DNA of 64,000 nt. Source: Hyphomicrobium sp. GTDB lineage: Bacteria; Pseudomonadota; Alphaproteobacteria; Rhizobiales; Hyphomicrobiaceae. The DNA lies in NCBI GenBank assembly GCA_016716675.1, contig JADJVG010000012.1, positions 103,302-167,301 of the forward strand, read 5' to 3'. Under the pieces are notes generated by a model. It ran no database searches. It had not been told where the DNA came from and was given only the letters and a program-made list of their open reading frames with translations. A program made the position numbers and the translations under genes. This document shows, in pieces, positions 7,824-17,041 of the stretch. Positions within the stretch are counted from its first letter, which is position 1; each line of letters begins with the position of its first letter.

Positions 7824-9293
7824 ATGTTTACAGCACGTGGTGGCAAGATCCGGCAGCTCTTCGATTGCCGCCGTCTGAAAATCCTTGCGCTTGCATGCAG
7901 CGTAATAGCCCTGACGACGTTCGATGCTGCTAACGCAGAGAACCTCAACGACGCGATGGCGCAGGCTTATAGTTATAGCCCGCAGCTCGATGCAGAGCGT
8001 GCGCGCTTGCGGGCCACCGACGAAGACGTTGCGCGCGCCAATTCCGGATACCGGCCGGATATCCGCGCATCCGCGGATGTCGGTCATGAACACACCTACA
8101 CGCGGCCCAGCTCATTCAATAACGGATCGACGTCGCCGAAGGGGTATGCAGTACAGCTCGTACAGCCGATTTTTCGGGGCTTTCAGGTAACCAATGCGGT
8201 CAATGCCGCGGAAGCTTCGGTGCGCGCGGGTCGCGAGCAGTTGCGCAGTGTTGAGCAACAGGTGCTGCTCGATGCGGTGACGGCCTACGGTAACGTCGTC
8301 GCCAATCAAGCGATCGTCCGCCTCAGAGAGAATAACCTCAACTTTTTGAGCACCGAACTTAAAGCCACGAAGGACCGCTTCACCGTCGGTGAAGTGACGA
8401 AGACCGACGTTTCACAAGCTGAAGCGCGCCTTGCACTCGGTCAGTCGGACCTCGATTTGGCGCGAGCCAATTTGAATTCGTTCCGCGCCATTTATTTGCA
8501 GGTCGTCGGCTCGCCCCCTAAGAATCTTTCGGAACCGAACCTGCATTCGAAATTGTTGCCGGGCTCGCTGGACGAGGCGGTTGCCATCGGGACGCGCGAA
8601 AATCCGGCCGTTGTTGGTTCGCTCTACGCCGAACAGGCCGCTCGCTTTCAGGTTGATCAAATCCGCGGCGAGTTGCTGCCGGATGCTCAGATTGAGGCAA
8701 CCTACTCGGACCGTTTCGACTCTTCGCGCTCGCTCGACGAAGCTGAGACGGCTTCGATTGTCGGCCGGTTGAATGTTCCGATTTACGCCAACGGCGGCGA
8801 AGTGCACGCGCGTGTTCGCCAAGCCAAACAAACGCATCTGTCGCGCATTCAAGAAATCGAGCAGGCGCGCGCGGGCGCCCAGTCGCAGGTGGCGCAGGCT
8901 TGGGCGCAGCTGGTCGGCTTCCGGGCACAGCGCGAATCCGACAAGGCGCAGATCGCGGCGAACCAAACGGCGTTGAACGGCGTACGCGAAGAAGAAAAAG
9001 TTGGTCAGCGCACGCTGATCGAAGTTCTGAACGCGCAACAGGAACTGTTGCAGTCGCAGGTCCAGCTCGAAACCACCAAACGCAATGTTCTGGTGGCAAC
9101 CTATACGGTCATCGCTGCGATTGGCCGGTTGAGCGTTTCCGAAGTCGGCGCGGTCGATAGCGTCTACGATCCGCAGATCCATTACGAAGAAGTGCGCCGC
9201 AAATGGTGGGGCATCGACATCACGCGCGAAGATGGCCGCAGCGAGCATATGGATCTCTGGAACGCCCGGATCGAGCGCGAGCCAACCAAGTAA
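7824..9293 (+). CDS. TolC-family outer membrane efflux protein, copy 2
   Basis: A 489-aa paralogue of the preceding gene, sharing its signature segments (LDAERARLRATDEDVARA, VREEEKVGQRTLIEVLNA, and the tail YDPQIHYEEVRRKWWGIDIT), which indicates tandem duplication followed by divergence. The signal peptide ends near ANAE. It has its own 288-bp upstream region, so it may be transcribed separately. The partner transporter is not in the window. Which copy is the general TolC cannot be told from sequence alone. Confidence 0.92.
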   Translation: MFTARGGKIRQLFDCRRLKILALACSVIALTTFDAANAENLNDAMAQAYSYSPQLDAERARLRATDEDVARANSGYRPDIRASADVGHEHTYTRPSSFNNGSTSPKGYAVQLVQPIFRGFQVTNAVNAAEASVRAGREQLRSVEQQVLLDAVTAYGNVVANQAIVRLRENNLNFLSTELKATKDRFTVGEVTKTDVSQAEARLALGQSDLDLARANLNSFRAIYLQVVGSPPKNLSEPNLHSKLLPGSLDEAVAIGTRENPAVVGSLYAEQAARFQVDQIRGELLPDAQIEATYSDRFDSSRSLDEAETASIVGRLNVPIYANGGEVHARVRQAKQTHLSRIQEIEQARAGAQSQVAQAWAQLVGFRAQRESDKAQIAANQTALNGVREEEKVGQRTLIEVLNAQQELLQSQVQLETTKRNVLVATYTVIAAIGRLSVSEVGAVDSVYDPQIHYEEVRRKWWGIDITREDGRSEHMDLWNARIEREPTK

Positions 9294-9821
9294 TTTCGAG
9301 CCCGTGAACCGAGGTTGCGAGGCTGGTTTCGCCTTGGGTGCCTGCTTGGTTGTTGGTGTTTAGGTTTTAAAGCCCCTGACAAGCCCTGAGCGCATGTGGC
9401 CGGGGGCCGTTTGCCGCCGGTGTCTGTCGCAGCTTAGGCCGAGATTTGGTCGATGGCGGGCAGCGTGGCCAAGCTGCACGGCCGGGCGAATCGCTCATTG
9501 TCAGATCGATTGCCAGATCGCCGGCCACCCTGTGTCTCAAATTGAACCAGCGCCCGAGGCGTGACCGCTCAGACGCGTCATTCAAGCGTTTTTTGCCTTG
9601 AGAGCGCCGTCCTTCGGGGATAACTCAGAGGGCGGCGTTGCTCGTCATAGTGCAACCTGCCACGGTGGCAAACTTGGGGCAGCGTTCGTGAGCAACGGGT
9701 TATGCGAGTACGGCAATAGCCGCGTGCGGCCACGACAGGCTTCGAGGGGCATACGTTTTTGCACCACGATCGCCGATGTTGCATCGGCGATGATTGCGGC
9801 GGGACTTCGAGAAGGTGCGGT
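9294..9821. other. Non-coding gap between tolC copy 2 and popZ copy 1
   Basis: A 528-bp stretch without a convincing gene: short open frames here have arginine-rich shadow composition and no ribosome-binding site. The only clear structure is the inverted repeat near its right end (9769-9791). It presumably holds the popZ promoter, but no sigma-70-like pair stands out. Confidence 0.6.
9769..9791. promoter_or_regulatory. Perfect 10-bp inverted repeat just upstream of popZ copy 1
   Basis: ATCGCCGATG, loop TTG, then CATCGGCGAT: a perfect dyad ending 30 bp before the ATG at 9822. It could be an operator for a dimeric regulator or a leader hairpin close to the ribosome-binding site. No regulator family is recognised from the motif. 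Confidence 0.5.
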
Positions 9822-11258
9822 ATGACGAGACTTGATGCGACCAGCGAACCGAGCATGGAGGACATCCTCGCCTCGATCCGCAAAATCATCGCTGAAGATC
9901 CGCCGGGCTCGCGGGCAACCCCCGCGCCCGCCGCGAACCTCGGTCGTCCGATGGCACAGCCACAAGCGGCGGCAGACGCTGTCGCGCCGCGCGGCTCCGC
10001 ACGAGACACATTCTTTCCGGTTGGATCTGAACCGGCCGCAGCGTCGCCGTCGTCAGAACCTTATCTGAGAGCCGAGCCGCAGAAGCCGTCGCCAGCCGCG
10101 TTCGACACCGATGGGTTCTTCGCCAAGTCGCAACAGAAGTCTTTCATTCCCGAGGCCCCTGCGGCGCGCATCGAGCCGTCGTTTGCCCCGATGTCTAGTT
10201 CACCGCAGACCGCGCCCGACGCGCGCACCGCGACTTTGAGCGTCGACGCGCAACTCTCCGACTTGCTGGGCGATACCGTGCCGGCGGGCACGCTGTCGGC
10301 CACGACGCCCACGGCGGTACGGCCCGGTGTCGCCGCGCCTATCACGTCATCTCATTTTACCGGAAAGCCCACGACCAGCGCCGCACCGCAGTCGCCTGCT
10401 GAACAAGCGCCAGTGGGCGATATGCAGCAGAACCCTCGACAGGGTTTTACGGTGTCCCGCGACGGCTTTGTTCCAGGTCAGGCTTCGACAGCGCCCGCCG
10501 CCGAGCGGGATCCGTTCGATTTTGATCTTGGCCCATCGCCATTCGAGGCCAAGACGACTGGCATTCAGACATCTAAGACGGAGTTCCGTGAGCTGCCCGG
10601 CTCCGACGAACGGCCGTCAGCTCTCGACATCGGCGGCATTGTGCCGATGCGCACGGTTGAAGCGCACTTGCCGCCTGCCGCTACATCGTTCAAGCCTGCA
10701 GGCGCGGCATCGGAAATCGCAGCCGCACCGACGGCTGATGCCGGAAGTGCGCCAGTCGAACACCCGGCTGCCGCCGCCGTTGAAACACCAGTCATTACCA
10801 CGGCAGCACCATCCGTTGCGGCAACCATCGCGCCGGCTGCGGCTCCAACAACCGCTTCGATTGTGGCCACCCCTGCACGGGACGCCGAGCCTGTTGCACC
10901 TGTTGCGCGCTTCGTTCCGGCGAATGCCAGCATCGAAACGCCGAAGTCCGTTGCGCGCGATGTATTGGAAGTCGTTTCGCCGGCCCCTGCGGTTGAGGTT
11001 GAAGCCCAGGCTCACGTCGAAGCTCCGACACAATCTCAAGCCCAGTCGTTTGACGCGGACGCGATCGTTTCGTCTGCCGGCGTTCCGATGACTCAGGACA
11101 GCGCCCATCAACGCACGATGGAAGAGACCGTCGCTGATTTGTTGCGGCCGATGCTGCGCTCATGGCTCGCCGAAAATATGCCGCGTATTGTCGAACGCGC
11201 GTTGCGGCGCGAAATCACCGAGCAACTCAGCGGCGATAAGCAGGAAGCGGCCGAGTAA
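9822..11258 (+). CDS. popZ: PopZ-like polar organising protein (DUF2497), long copy
   Basis: PopZ forms polar scaffolds that tether the chromosome partitioning system in alphaproteobacteria. The 478-aa product has the conserved N-terminal helix SMEDILASIRKIIAEDPP, a very long Ala/Pro/Thr-rich and probably disordered middle (about residues 25-415), and the conserved C-terminal helices VADLLRPMLRSWLAENMPRIVERALRREI. The linker is much longer than in Caulobacter PopZ (177 aa in total). GAAGGT precedes ATG 9822. A strong intrinsic terminator follows, separating it from the second copy. Confidence 0.85.
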   Translation: MTRLDATSEPSMEDILASIRKIIAEDPPGSRATPAPAANLGRPMAQPQAAADAVAPRGSARDTFFPVGSEPAAASPSSEPYLRAEPQKPSPAAFDTDGFFAKSQQKSFIPEAPAARIEPSFAPMSSSPQTAPDARTATLSVDAQLSDLLGDTVPAGTLSATTPTAVRPGVAAPITSSHFTGKPTTSAAPQSPAEQAPVGDMQQNPRQGFTVSRDGFVPGQASTAPAAERDPFDFDLGPSPFEAKTTGIQTSKTEFRELPGSDERPSALDIGGIVPMRTVEAHLPPAATSFKPAGAASEIAAAPTADAGSAPVEHPAAAAVETPVITTAAPSVAATIAPAAAPTTASIVATPARDAEPVAPVARFVPANASIETPKSVARDVLEVVSPAPAVEVEAQAHVEAPTQSQAQSFDADAIVSSAGVPMTQDSAHQRTMEETVADLLRPMLRSWLAENMPRIVERALRREITEQLSGDKQEAAE

Positions 11259-11596
11259 TCGTCGCGCTGGGTCGAAGGCTTCTACTCATTTTGATGTTTG
11301 AAAGCGGAGTGAAACTCACTCCGCTTTTGCTTTTTTGTTGGCGTTTTTTGCGCTCATTTGCCGCTTCCGCCACAAGTCCGCCGTGGAGTGGCTTCAATAT
11401 GACACTGCACGCGAAAAATTTCGGTTCAGCAGCGGGGGCTGTTGGGGAGTTCGCGGCGCCAATCGGTGGCTTGAGATGCGTTGGGATGCGCAATCGTTTG
11501 TCAGGTTGCCGGGCACGACGAACCGAACGGGGCAAATAGCGGGGTGCCGGCGCGGTTCTGCGGTTTTTCATTTCGTACGCAGAAAGAGGAAGCGTC
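11259..11596. other. Intergenic region between the two popZ-like genes
   Basis: 338 bp containing the terminator at 11302-11337 and then about 260 bp with no supported gene. The second popZ-like gene therefore probably has its own promoter here; no convincing -35/-10 pair was identified. Confidence 0.6.
11302..11337 (+). terminator. Intrinsic terminator of popZ copy 1
   Basis: A perfect 11-bp stem AAGCGGAGTGA (11302-11312) / TCACTCCGCTT (11316-11326) with a 3-base loop, followed by TTGCTTTTTT. It lies 43 bp after the stop. Confidence 0.9.
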
Positions 11597-12388
11597 ATGA
11601 CAATCACAAATGGGGCGAACCACAATACAGTTGAAGATCTACTGTCATCAATCCGCTCATCGATGAGCGAGGATCACGTCTCGATGCGCTCGGCGCCATC
11701 GAGCCCAACGGCGCCGCAAGCACGGCGCGACGGCGCTATCGGCGACGATAACGCAGAGTTCGAATTGCCCGCGATCTTCAAGCCCGGACATCATCAAGCG
11801 CAGAACGAACGTCCCAATAATCTGTTCGGGCGGTTGAGCGATGCGCTGAAGCCGACGGCCCCGGCGGAGCAGGATCGCGCGCGCACCGTCATTCGCTTCG
11901 AGCCCGCCTCTGGCCGCATGATTGAGCCGCCGCCGCCGGCCGCTGCGGCTCCGCAGACAAGCCCGCAGATGTCGCACGCATCCCGCAACGACCCGCCGGT
12001 CGATGCGGCGGAGCGGGTGGCGCAGGAAAACGCGCCGGTCAAGCGCGAGATGCCATCGTTCTTCGATACCCGTCTCAATCGTCTTGGCGAGATGACGCGG
12101 CAGGCGAACGCGCCCAAGCAGCTCGAACCGCCAAAGGCCGAGCCCCAGGCCGCCGCACCCCAGCCGCCGCCGCTGCGCCATCCGATGCAGCAGTCCGCCG
12201 AGGCAGTTCAGGCGGCTAGCAGCGCCGGTGGCCTCGAAGATGCCGCGGCCCAGCTGCTGCGTCCTATTCTCAAGCAGTGGCTGACCGAGAACATGCCCAA
12301 AATTGTCGAAAAGGCCCTTCGTAGCGAAGCTGGCGAGGAGTTTCCTCAGCCGGGAACGGGTCCGGGCGGTCGCAAGCCCGGTCAGTGA
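11597..12388 (+). CDS. PopZ-like protein (DUF2497), short copy
   Basis: A 263-aa paralogue of the preceding protein. It keeps the N-terminal element (NTVEDLLSSIRSSMSED) and the C-terminal block (AAAQLLRPILKQWLTENMPKIVEKALR), joined by a Pro/Ala-rich linker. The N-terminal helix is less canonical than in the long copy (SSIRSSMSED against ASIRKIIAED), so partner binding may differ. GAGGAAG before ATG 11597 is a good ribosome-binding site. The DUF2497-valS adjacency is the usual arrangement, suggesting this copy occupies the ancestral position. Confidence 0.82.
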   Translation: MTITNGANHNTVEDLLSSIRSSMSEDHVSMRSAPSSPTAPQARRDGAIGDDNAEFELPAIFKPGHHQAQNERPNNLFGRLSDALKPTAPAEQDRARTVIRFEPASGRMIEPPPPAAAAPQTSPQMSHASRNDPPVDAAERVAQENAPVKREMPSFFDTRLNRLGEMTRQANAPKQLEPPKAEPQAAAPQPPPLRHPMQQSAEAVQAASSAGGLEDAAAQLLRPILKQWLTENMPKIVEKALRSEAGEEFPQPGTGPGGRKPGQ

Positions 12389-12449
12389 GCGATGGTTGCG
12401 CCTGCCGGGATGCGCGGGCAGGTTGACAGCTGGGGAATGGGGGCCTTAC

Positions 12450-12468
12450 CACCGGTATCAACACCGGT
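12450..12468. promoter_or_regulatory. Small dyad in the valS leader
   Basis: Two copies of ACCGGT (12451-12456 and 12463-12468) are separated by ATCAAC and can form a short hairpin 20 bp before the valS ATG. A TTGACA lies upstream at 12423-12428, but the matching -10 is poor. Possible leader hairpin; function unknown. Confidence 0.3.
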
Positions 12469-12488
12469 TATGAGCGAACCCCCACCCC

Positions 12489-15257
12489 ATGCTTGAGAAG
12501 ACTTTTCAGCCGGCCGAAATCGAGCCGCGAATCCATGCTGAATGGGACAAGGCCGAGGCTTTCAAGGCCGGCCGTGCTGCGACAGGCGGCAAGAACGCGC
12601 CCTATTCGATCGTGATCCCGCCGCCGAACGTCACCGGCTCGCTGCACATGGGGCACGCACTCAATAACACCCTGCAAGACATCCTCGTGCGCTTTGAGCG
12701 AATGCGCGGCCGCGACGTGCTCTGGCAGCCGGGCACCGACCACGCCGGCATTGCCACGCAGATGGTCGTCGAGCGCCAGCTTGCCGCCAACAAGGAGCCG
12801 GGTCGCCGCGACCTCGGCCGCGAAAAATTTCTCGAAAAGGTCTGGACGTGGAAAGCCGAAAGCGGCGGCGTGATCGTCAATCAGCTGAAGCGACTTGGTG
12901 CGTCGTGCGATTGGAGCCGCGAACGCTTCACGATGGACGAGGGGCTGTCGAAGGCCGTCGTCAAAGTGTTCGTCGAGCTGCACCGCGCCGGTCTCATTTA
13001 CAAAGACAAGCGCCTCGTCAACTGGGACCCGAAATTCCAGACCGCTATTTCCGATCTCGAAGTCGTGCAGATGGAAAAGCGCGGCTCATTGACGTGGGTG
13101 AGCGGCGATCCTGAAAAACCGTTCGATGAAGCAGCCCTCGGCAAGGCGCTCGCCAAAGATCCGAGCGGGCAGATGTATCACTTCCGCTATCCGCTGACGA
13201 AGAAGATCGCGGGTTACGACAAAGACTACATCGTTGTCGCGACGACGCGGCCCGAGACGATGCTCGGCGATAGCGGCGTTGCCGTGCACCCTGAAGACCC
13301 GCGCTACGCGGCTTTGATCGCGGCGAAGGCGACGGTGAAATTGCCGATCGTCGGCCGCGAGATTCCAGTCGTTGCGGACGAATACTCCGACCCTGAAAAG
13401 GGCACAGGCGCGGTGAAGATCACGCCGGCGCACGACTTCAACGACTTCGAAGTGGGCCGCCGCCACAACCTTGCGCAGATCAACGTGCTCGATGCGTTTG
13501 GCAAGATCAACGACGAGGCACCGCAATCGTATCGCGGGCTCGATCGTTTCGAGGCGCGCAAGAAGATTGTTGCGGAATTCAACGCGCTGGGTCTGCTCGA
13601 AAGAATCGAGCCGACGACCCACACCGTGCCGCACGGCGACCGCTCGGGTGTCGTCATTGAGCCGTGGCTCACCGACCAGTGGTACGTGAACGCGGCCGAG
13701 ATGGCGAAGCCTGCAATTGCTGCCGTCGATGGCGGCAAAACTGAATTCATTCCGGCCAACTGGAAGAAGACCTACGACGAGTGGATGCACAACATCCAAC
13801 CGTGGTGCATTTCGCGTCAGCTGTGGTGGGGGCATCAGATTCCGGCGTGGTACGGGCCCGACGGCAAGTACTTCGTCGCAGCGGATGAAGCAGAAGCGTC
13901 CGCGCTCGCAAGGGCACACTATAAAAAAGCCGTGGAGCTGACGCGCGACGAAGACGTGCTCGATACGTGGTTTTCTTCGGCGCTGTGGCCGTTCTCGACG
14001 ATGGGCTGGCCGGACGATACCGCCGAACTCAAGAAGTATTATCCGACGTCGGTGCTCGTTACCGGCTTCGACATCATCTTCTTCTGGGTTGCCCGCATGA
14101 TGATGATGGGCCTGCACTTCATGAAGGATGTGCCGTTCAAGCACGTCTACATCCATGCCCTCGTGCGCGACGAGAAGGGGCAGAAGATGTCGAAGTCCAA
14201 GGGCAACGTCATGGACCCCTTGGTGCTGATCGACGAATTCGGCGCCGACGCCCTGCGCTTTACGCTGGCCGCTATGGCCGCCCAAGGCCGCGACATCAAG
14301 CTCGCCAAATCGCGCGTTGAAGGCTATCGCAACTTCGCGACCAAACTCTGGAACGCCGCGCGCTTTGCTGAAATGAACGAATGCGTGCGCCGCAAGGATT
14401 TCGATCCCGGCACCGTCAAGCATACGATCAACAAGTGGATCATCGGCGAAACCGAGCTGGCGGCCAAGTCCGTCACGGCGGCGCTCGAAGCCTACAAGTT
14501 CAACGATGCGGCGACGGACGCTTATGAGTTCGTGTGGGGCCAGTATTGCGATTGGTACGTCGAGCTCATTAAGCCGCTGCTCGCGGGCGATGACGAAGCC
14601 GCCAAGGCAGAGACGCGCGAGTGTTCGGCCTGGGTGCTCGACCAGATCTTGAAGATGCTGCATCCATTCATGCCGTTCATCACCGAAGAGCTGTGGGCGC
14701 ATATGGTGGAATATGGCGTCGCGCGCCGCTCGATGCTGTGCCTCAGCGAGTGGCCGCAGATCGATGGTCTTGTCGATCGCAATGCGGTCGATGAAATCAA
14801 CTGGATCGTGCGGTTGGTTTCTGAAATCCGCTCGGTGCGCACCGAGATGAGCGTGCCGGCGGGCGCCAAGATTCCGCTTGTTCTGGTGGGCGCCGATGCG
14901 GCGCTGAAGGAACGGACGCTGCGCAACGAAGACACCATCATGCGCCTTGCGCGCCTCGATGAAATCACCTTCGAAGCGACCGCGCCGAAAGCGGCTGCGC
15001 TGATTGTGACGGGTGAAACGACGGCCGCCTTGCCGTTGACGGGCATCATCGACATGGGTGCGGAAAAGAAGCGTTTGGCAAAGGCCATCGAAGGCGCAAA
15101 CAGCGACCTTGCCAAGATGGACGCCAAGCTCTCCAACCCGTCCTTCATGGAGCGGGCCAAGGAAGAGGCGATCGAGGAAGCCAAGGACCGCAAGGCCGAA
15201 CTCGAAGCCGAGATTAAGCGCTTCTCGGCGGCCCTCAGCCGGTTGGGCGACGCCTGA
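12489..15257 (+). CDS. valS: Valyl-tRNA synthetase
   Basis: Class I aminoacyl-tRNA synthetase charging tRNA-Val, with editing of misactivated threonine. The 922-aa product has the HIGH-type motif HMGH at residues 53-56 (SLHMGHALN), the editing domain with TTRPETMLGDSGVAVHP, the KMSKS loop (GQKMSKSKGN near residue 565), an anticodon-binding domain, and the C-terminal coiled coil (KKRLAKAIEGANSDLAKMDAK...) that marks ValRS. Complete and of normal length. It follows the short popZ-like gene by 100 bp. Confidence 0.97.
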   Translation: MLEKTFQPAEIEPRIHAEWDKAEAFKAGRAATGGKNAPYSIVIPPPNVTGSLHMGHALNNTLQDILVRFERMRGRDVLWQPGTDHAGIATQMVVERQLAANKEPGRRDLGREKFLEKVWTWKAESGGVIVNQLKRLGASCDWSRERFTMDEGLSKAVVKVFVELHRAGLIYKDKRLVNWDPKFQTAISDLEVVQMEKRGSLTWVSGDPEKPFDEAALGKALAKDPSGQMYHFRYPLTKKIAGYDKDYIVVATTRPETMLGDSGVAVHPEDPRYAALIAAKATVKLPIVGREIPVVADEYSDPEKGTGAVKITPAHDFNDFEVGRRHNLAQINVLDAFGKINDEAPQSYRGLDRFEARKKIVAEFNALGLLERIEPTTHTVPHGDRSGVVIEPWLTDQWYVNAAEMAKPAIAAVDGGKTEFIPANWKKTYDEWMHNIQPWCISRQLWWGHQIPAWYGPDGKYFVAADEAEASALARAHYKKAVELTRDEDVLDTWFSSALWPFSTMGWPDDTAELKKYYPTSVLVTGFDIIFFWVARMMMMGLHFMKDVPFKHVYIHALVRDEKGQKMSKSKGNVMDPLVLIDEFGADALRFTLAAMAAQGRDIKLAKSRVEGYRNFATKLWNAARFAEMNECVRRKDFDPGTVKHTINKWIIGETELAAKSVTAALEAYKFNDAATDAYEFVWGQYCDWYVELIKPLLAGDDEAAKAETRECSAWVLDQILKMLHPFMPFITEELWAHMVEYGVARRSMLCLSEWPQIDGLVDRNAVDEINWIVRLVSEIRSVRTEMSVPAGAKIPLVLVGADAALKERTLRNEDTIMRLARLDEITFEATAPKAAALIVTGETTAALPLTGIIDMGAEKKRLAKAIEGANSDLAKMDAKLSNPSFMERAKEEAIEEAKDRKAELEAEIKRFSAALSRLGDA

Positions 15258-15391
15258 CGCTGGCCGGTTGGGTTGAGGGGGAGGGCGGCGTGTGGCTGCC
15301 CTGCCGCTGTCCCCGGAAATCGTAGTTCTGACCTTTGACAGGCTGCGAGCAATTCAACAGCATCCCACCCGTATCGCGTTGGGGGTGGGTC

Positions 15392-16129
15392 ATGTTGCGT
15401 CGCGTATTTTTAGCCGCTGTTGCGGCAAGTCTTGCGTTTGTGCCGGGGGCGGTTTCGCCGACGTATGCCGCCGATCAGGCGGCTGAAATTCTGCTCAATC
15501 AATATTCGATTTATCGAGCATCTCCCGCCGCGCATTATTTCACGCCCGGATCACTGATCATGGGCTGGAATTACAAAGGCGTGTTGCGCCTAGAGATGGT
15601 CTGCCGCAACAAAGTCGACATCGACGCCGACGACACGCTGTTGAAAGCGCCGCTGCAACAGGGCGATTTTTCGGGCACCTCGGGTTGGCAATTCGACGTT
15701 GGCGCGACGGCCGTGAATGTCATCAACGCGACCTTCGGCGGCAACTTCGTCAATAGCGTCACCATGAAAATCGAGAACCCGGTGGTCTATGAATATTCCG
15801 CAGAAGACCTGCGCGATATTCGCGAGAAGATGCTGAAGCGGCCAGGGTGCGCGGCTGAAGTGCGCAACGCGCGCTATCGCATCCGCGAGTGGAACGGCGG
15901 CACGGCCGGCCTGTTCCAGAACCAGCGGTTTGCGCTGGGTACCGTCAGCTACGAAATCGATTTCAACAAAGACAATCCGAAAGCCTTGACCGCCGACGTG
16001 CAGGCAACGATCACCAAATCGTTCCAGGTCAAATTCGGCCTGACATATTTGAAGCAGTCGGGCTCGAAGCTGTCGGGCAACAACGTGCTGATCGGCGTCT
16101 ACCCGATCTGGCGCAATATGTGGAACTGA
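15392..16129 (+). CDS. Secreted protein of unknown function
   Basis: No family recognised. The 245-aa product has a signal peptide (RRVFLAAVAASLAFVPGAVS, cleavage near TYAAD). The mature part is rich in beta-type sequence with alternating hydrophobic residues, such as SGWQFDVGATAVNVINATFGG and TADVQATITKSFQVKFGLTYL, and ends in WRNMW, so an outer-membrane or periplasmic beta protein is possible. The start at 15392 follows GGGGGTGGG. It stands alone between valS and a convergent gene. Confidence 0.75.
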   Translation: MLRRVFLAAVAASLAFVPGAVSPTYAADQAAEILLNQYSIYRASPAAHYFTPGSLIMGWNYKGVLRLEMVCRNKVDIDADDTLLKAPLQQGDFSGTSGWQFDVGATAVNVINATFGGNFVNSVTMKIENPVVYEYSAEDLRDIREKMLKRPGCAAEVRNARYRIREWNGGTAGLFQNQRFALGTVSYEIDFNKDNPKALTADVQATITKSFQVKFGLTYLKQSGSKLSGNNVLIGVYPIWRNMWN

Positions 16130-16141
16130 TGCTTTGCAGGC

Positions 16142-16885
16142 TTAGCGTGCTGCTGCCTTGGCGCGTTCCCAGAAGCTCGGGGTTGCCTTTGCACGCGTGC
16201 CTGTTCCTGTGTCTGTAGTGGCCGCTTGGGCTGGCGAAATGAAGCCTGTGCTCCAGCTCTTGCCGCGGGCTGCGGGCGGGGAGGCCATATCGCTCATCAG
16301 CGTCTGCGGGGCAGCCGACGCGGTCGTCAACATGCGGATGCGCAGTTCCTTCAGCATCCAGCCGGAACGGGTCAGCTCAAGCTTTCCGAGGTAGATGCGG
16401 TTTGCATCATTCTTGTCGGCCATATCGACTTCGAACGTCGTCAGGCCGGTGAACTCGGCGCGTTTAATGCGCGTCCAGAACCGTTTGACGCGCTCGAGCA
16501 CGGGCAGCGCCGCCGTTTCATCGCTCGCGCCCGTATAATCGCGATAGGCTTTGCGCATCGAAAACAGTTGCGGCAGGCCTTCCGGCGTCATGTAGCCGTC
16601 GATGGCGCGATTCACCGCGCCCTGGCCCAAGTAGGCTTTGAAGCATTGCCACAGACCGGGTTTCGTGGCTGTGGGCTGCTCCTCGCCGGGCAGATCGAGC
16701 GCGATGCGGCTCAAGTCCGGCTTCAGCGTTTCGCGTACCGACGGCCAGTCGATGGCGCGGGCGAGATAATCGGTGTCACCTGTGCGCGCGGCTTCGCGGA
16801 TCGACCACGCCGTCACGAACGGCGATGCCATATAGGCCGCAATCGCAAAGCCGATCAGCGCAGCTTTCAATAACAGTCGTGACAT
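16142..16885 (-). CDS. DUF2939 family membrane-anchored protein
   Basis: A 247-aa protein with an N-terminal membrane segment (LLLKAALIGFAIAAYMASPFVTAW) followed by the DUF2939 pattern (WSIREAARTGDTDYLARAIDWPSVRETLKPDL). The family is uncharacterised and probably faces the periplasm. ATG 16885 is chosen because the hydrophobic segment begins there; an upstream in-frame ATG at 16954 would add a polar extension. It converges with the preceding gene across a 12-bp gap. Confidence 0.8.
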   Translation of the reverse strand: MSRLLLKAALIGFAIAAYMASPFVTAWSIREAARTGDTDYLARAIDWPSVRETLKPDLSRIALDLPGEEQPTATKPGLWQCFKAYLGQGAVNRAIDGYMTPEGLPQLFSMRKAYRDYTGASDETAALPVLERVKRFWTRIKRAEFTGLTTFEVDMADKNDANRIYLGKLELTRSGWMLKELRIRMLTTASAAPQTLMSDMASPPAARGKSWSTGFISPAQAATTDTGTGTRAKATPSFWERAKAAAR

Positions 16886-17041
16886 CCGATTTTCCCGCGC
16901 TCGAAGGTGCGTATCCGGCCAGGCCGGTAGTTTCCAGCAATTACCAGTAAGCATGACATTCTGGCCATGCCTTGACGATTTGCGGCGGCGCCGTGGCAGC
17001 CTGCATGGAAAATGAGAAAAGACTTCTGCGCGACAAGGCCG

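Noticed and set aside
13086..14702. A 538-codon open frame on the minus strand inside valS
   Set aside because: It is the antisense shadow of a G+C-rich gene with strong codon bias; its translation is Arg/His-rich and matches no family, while valS itself is complete.
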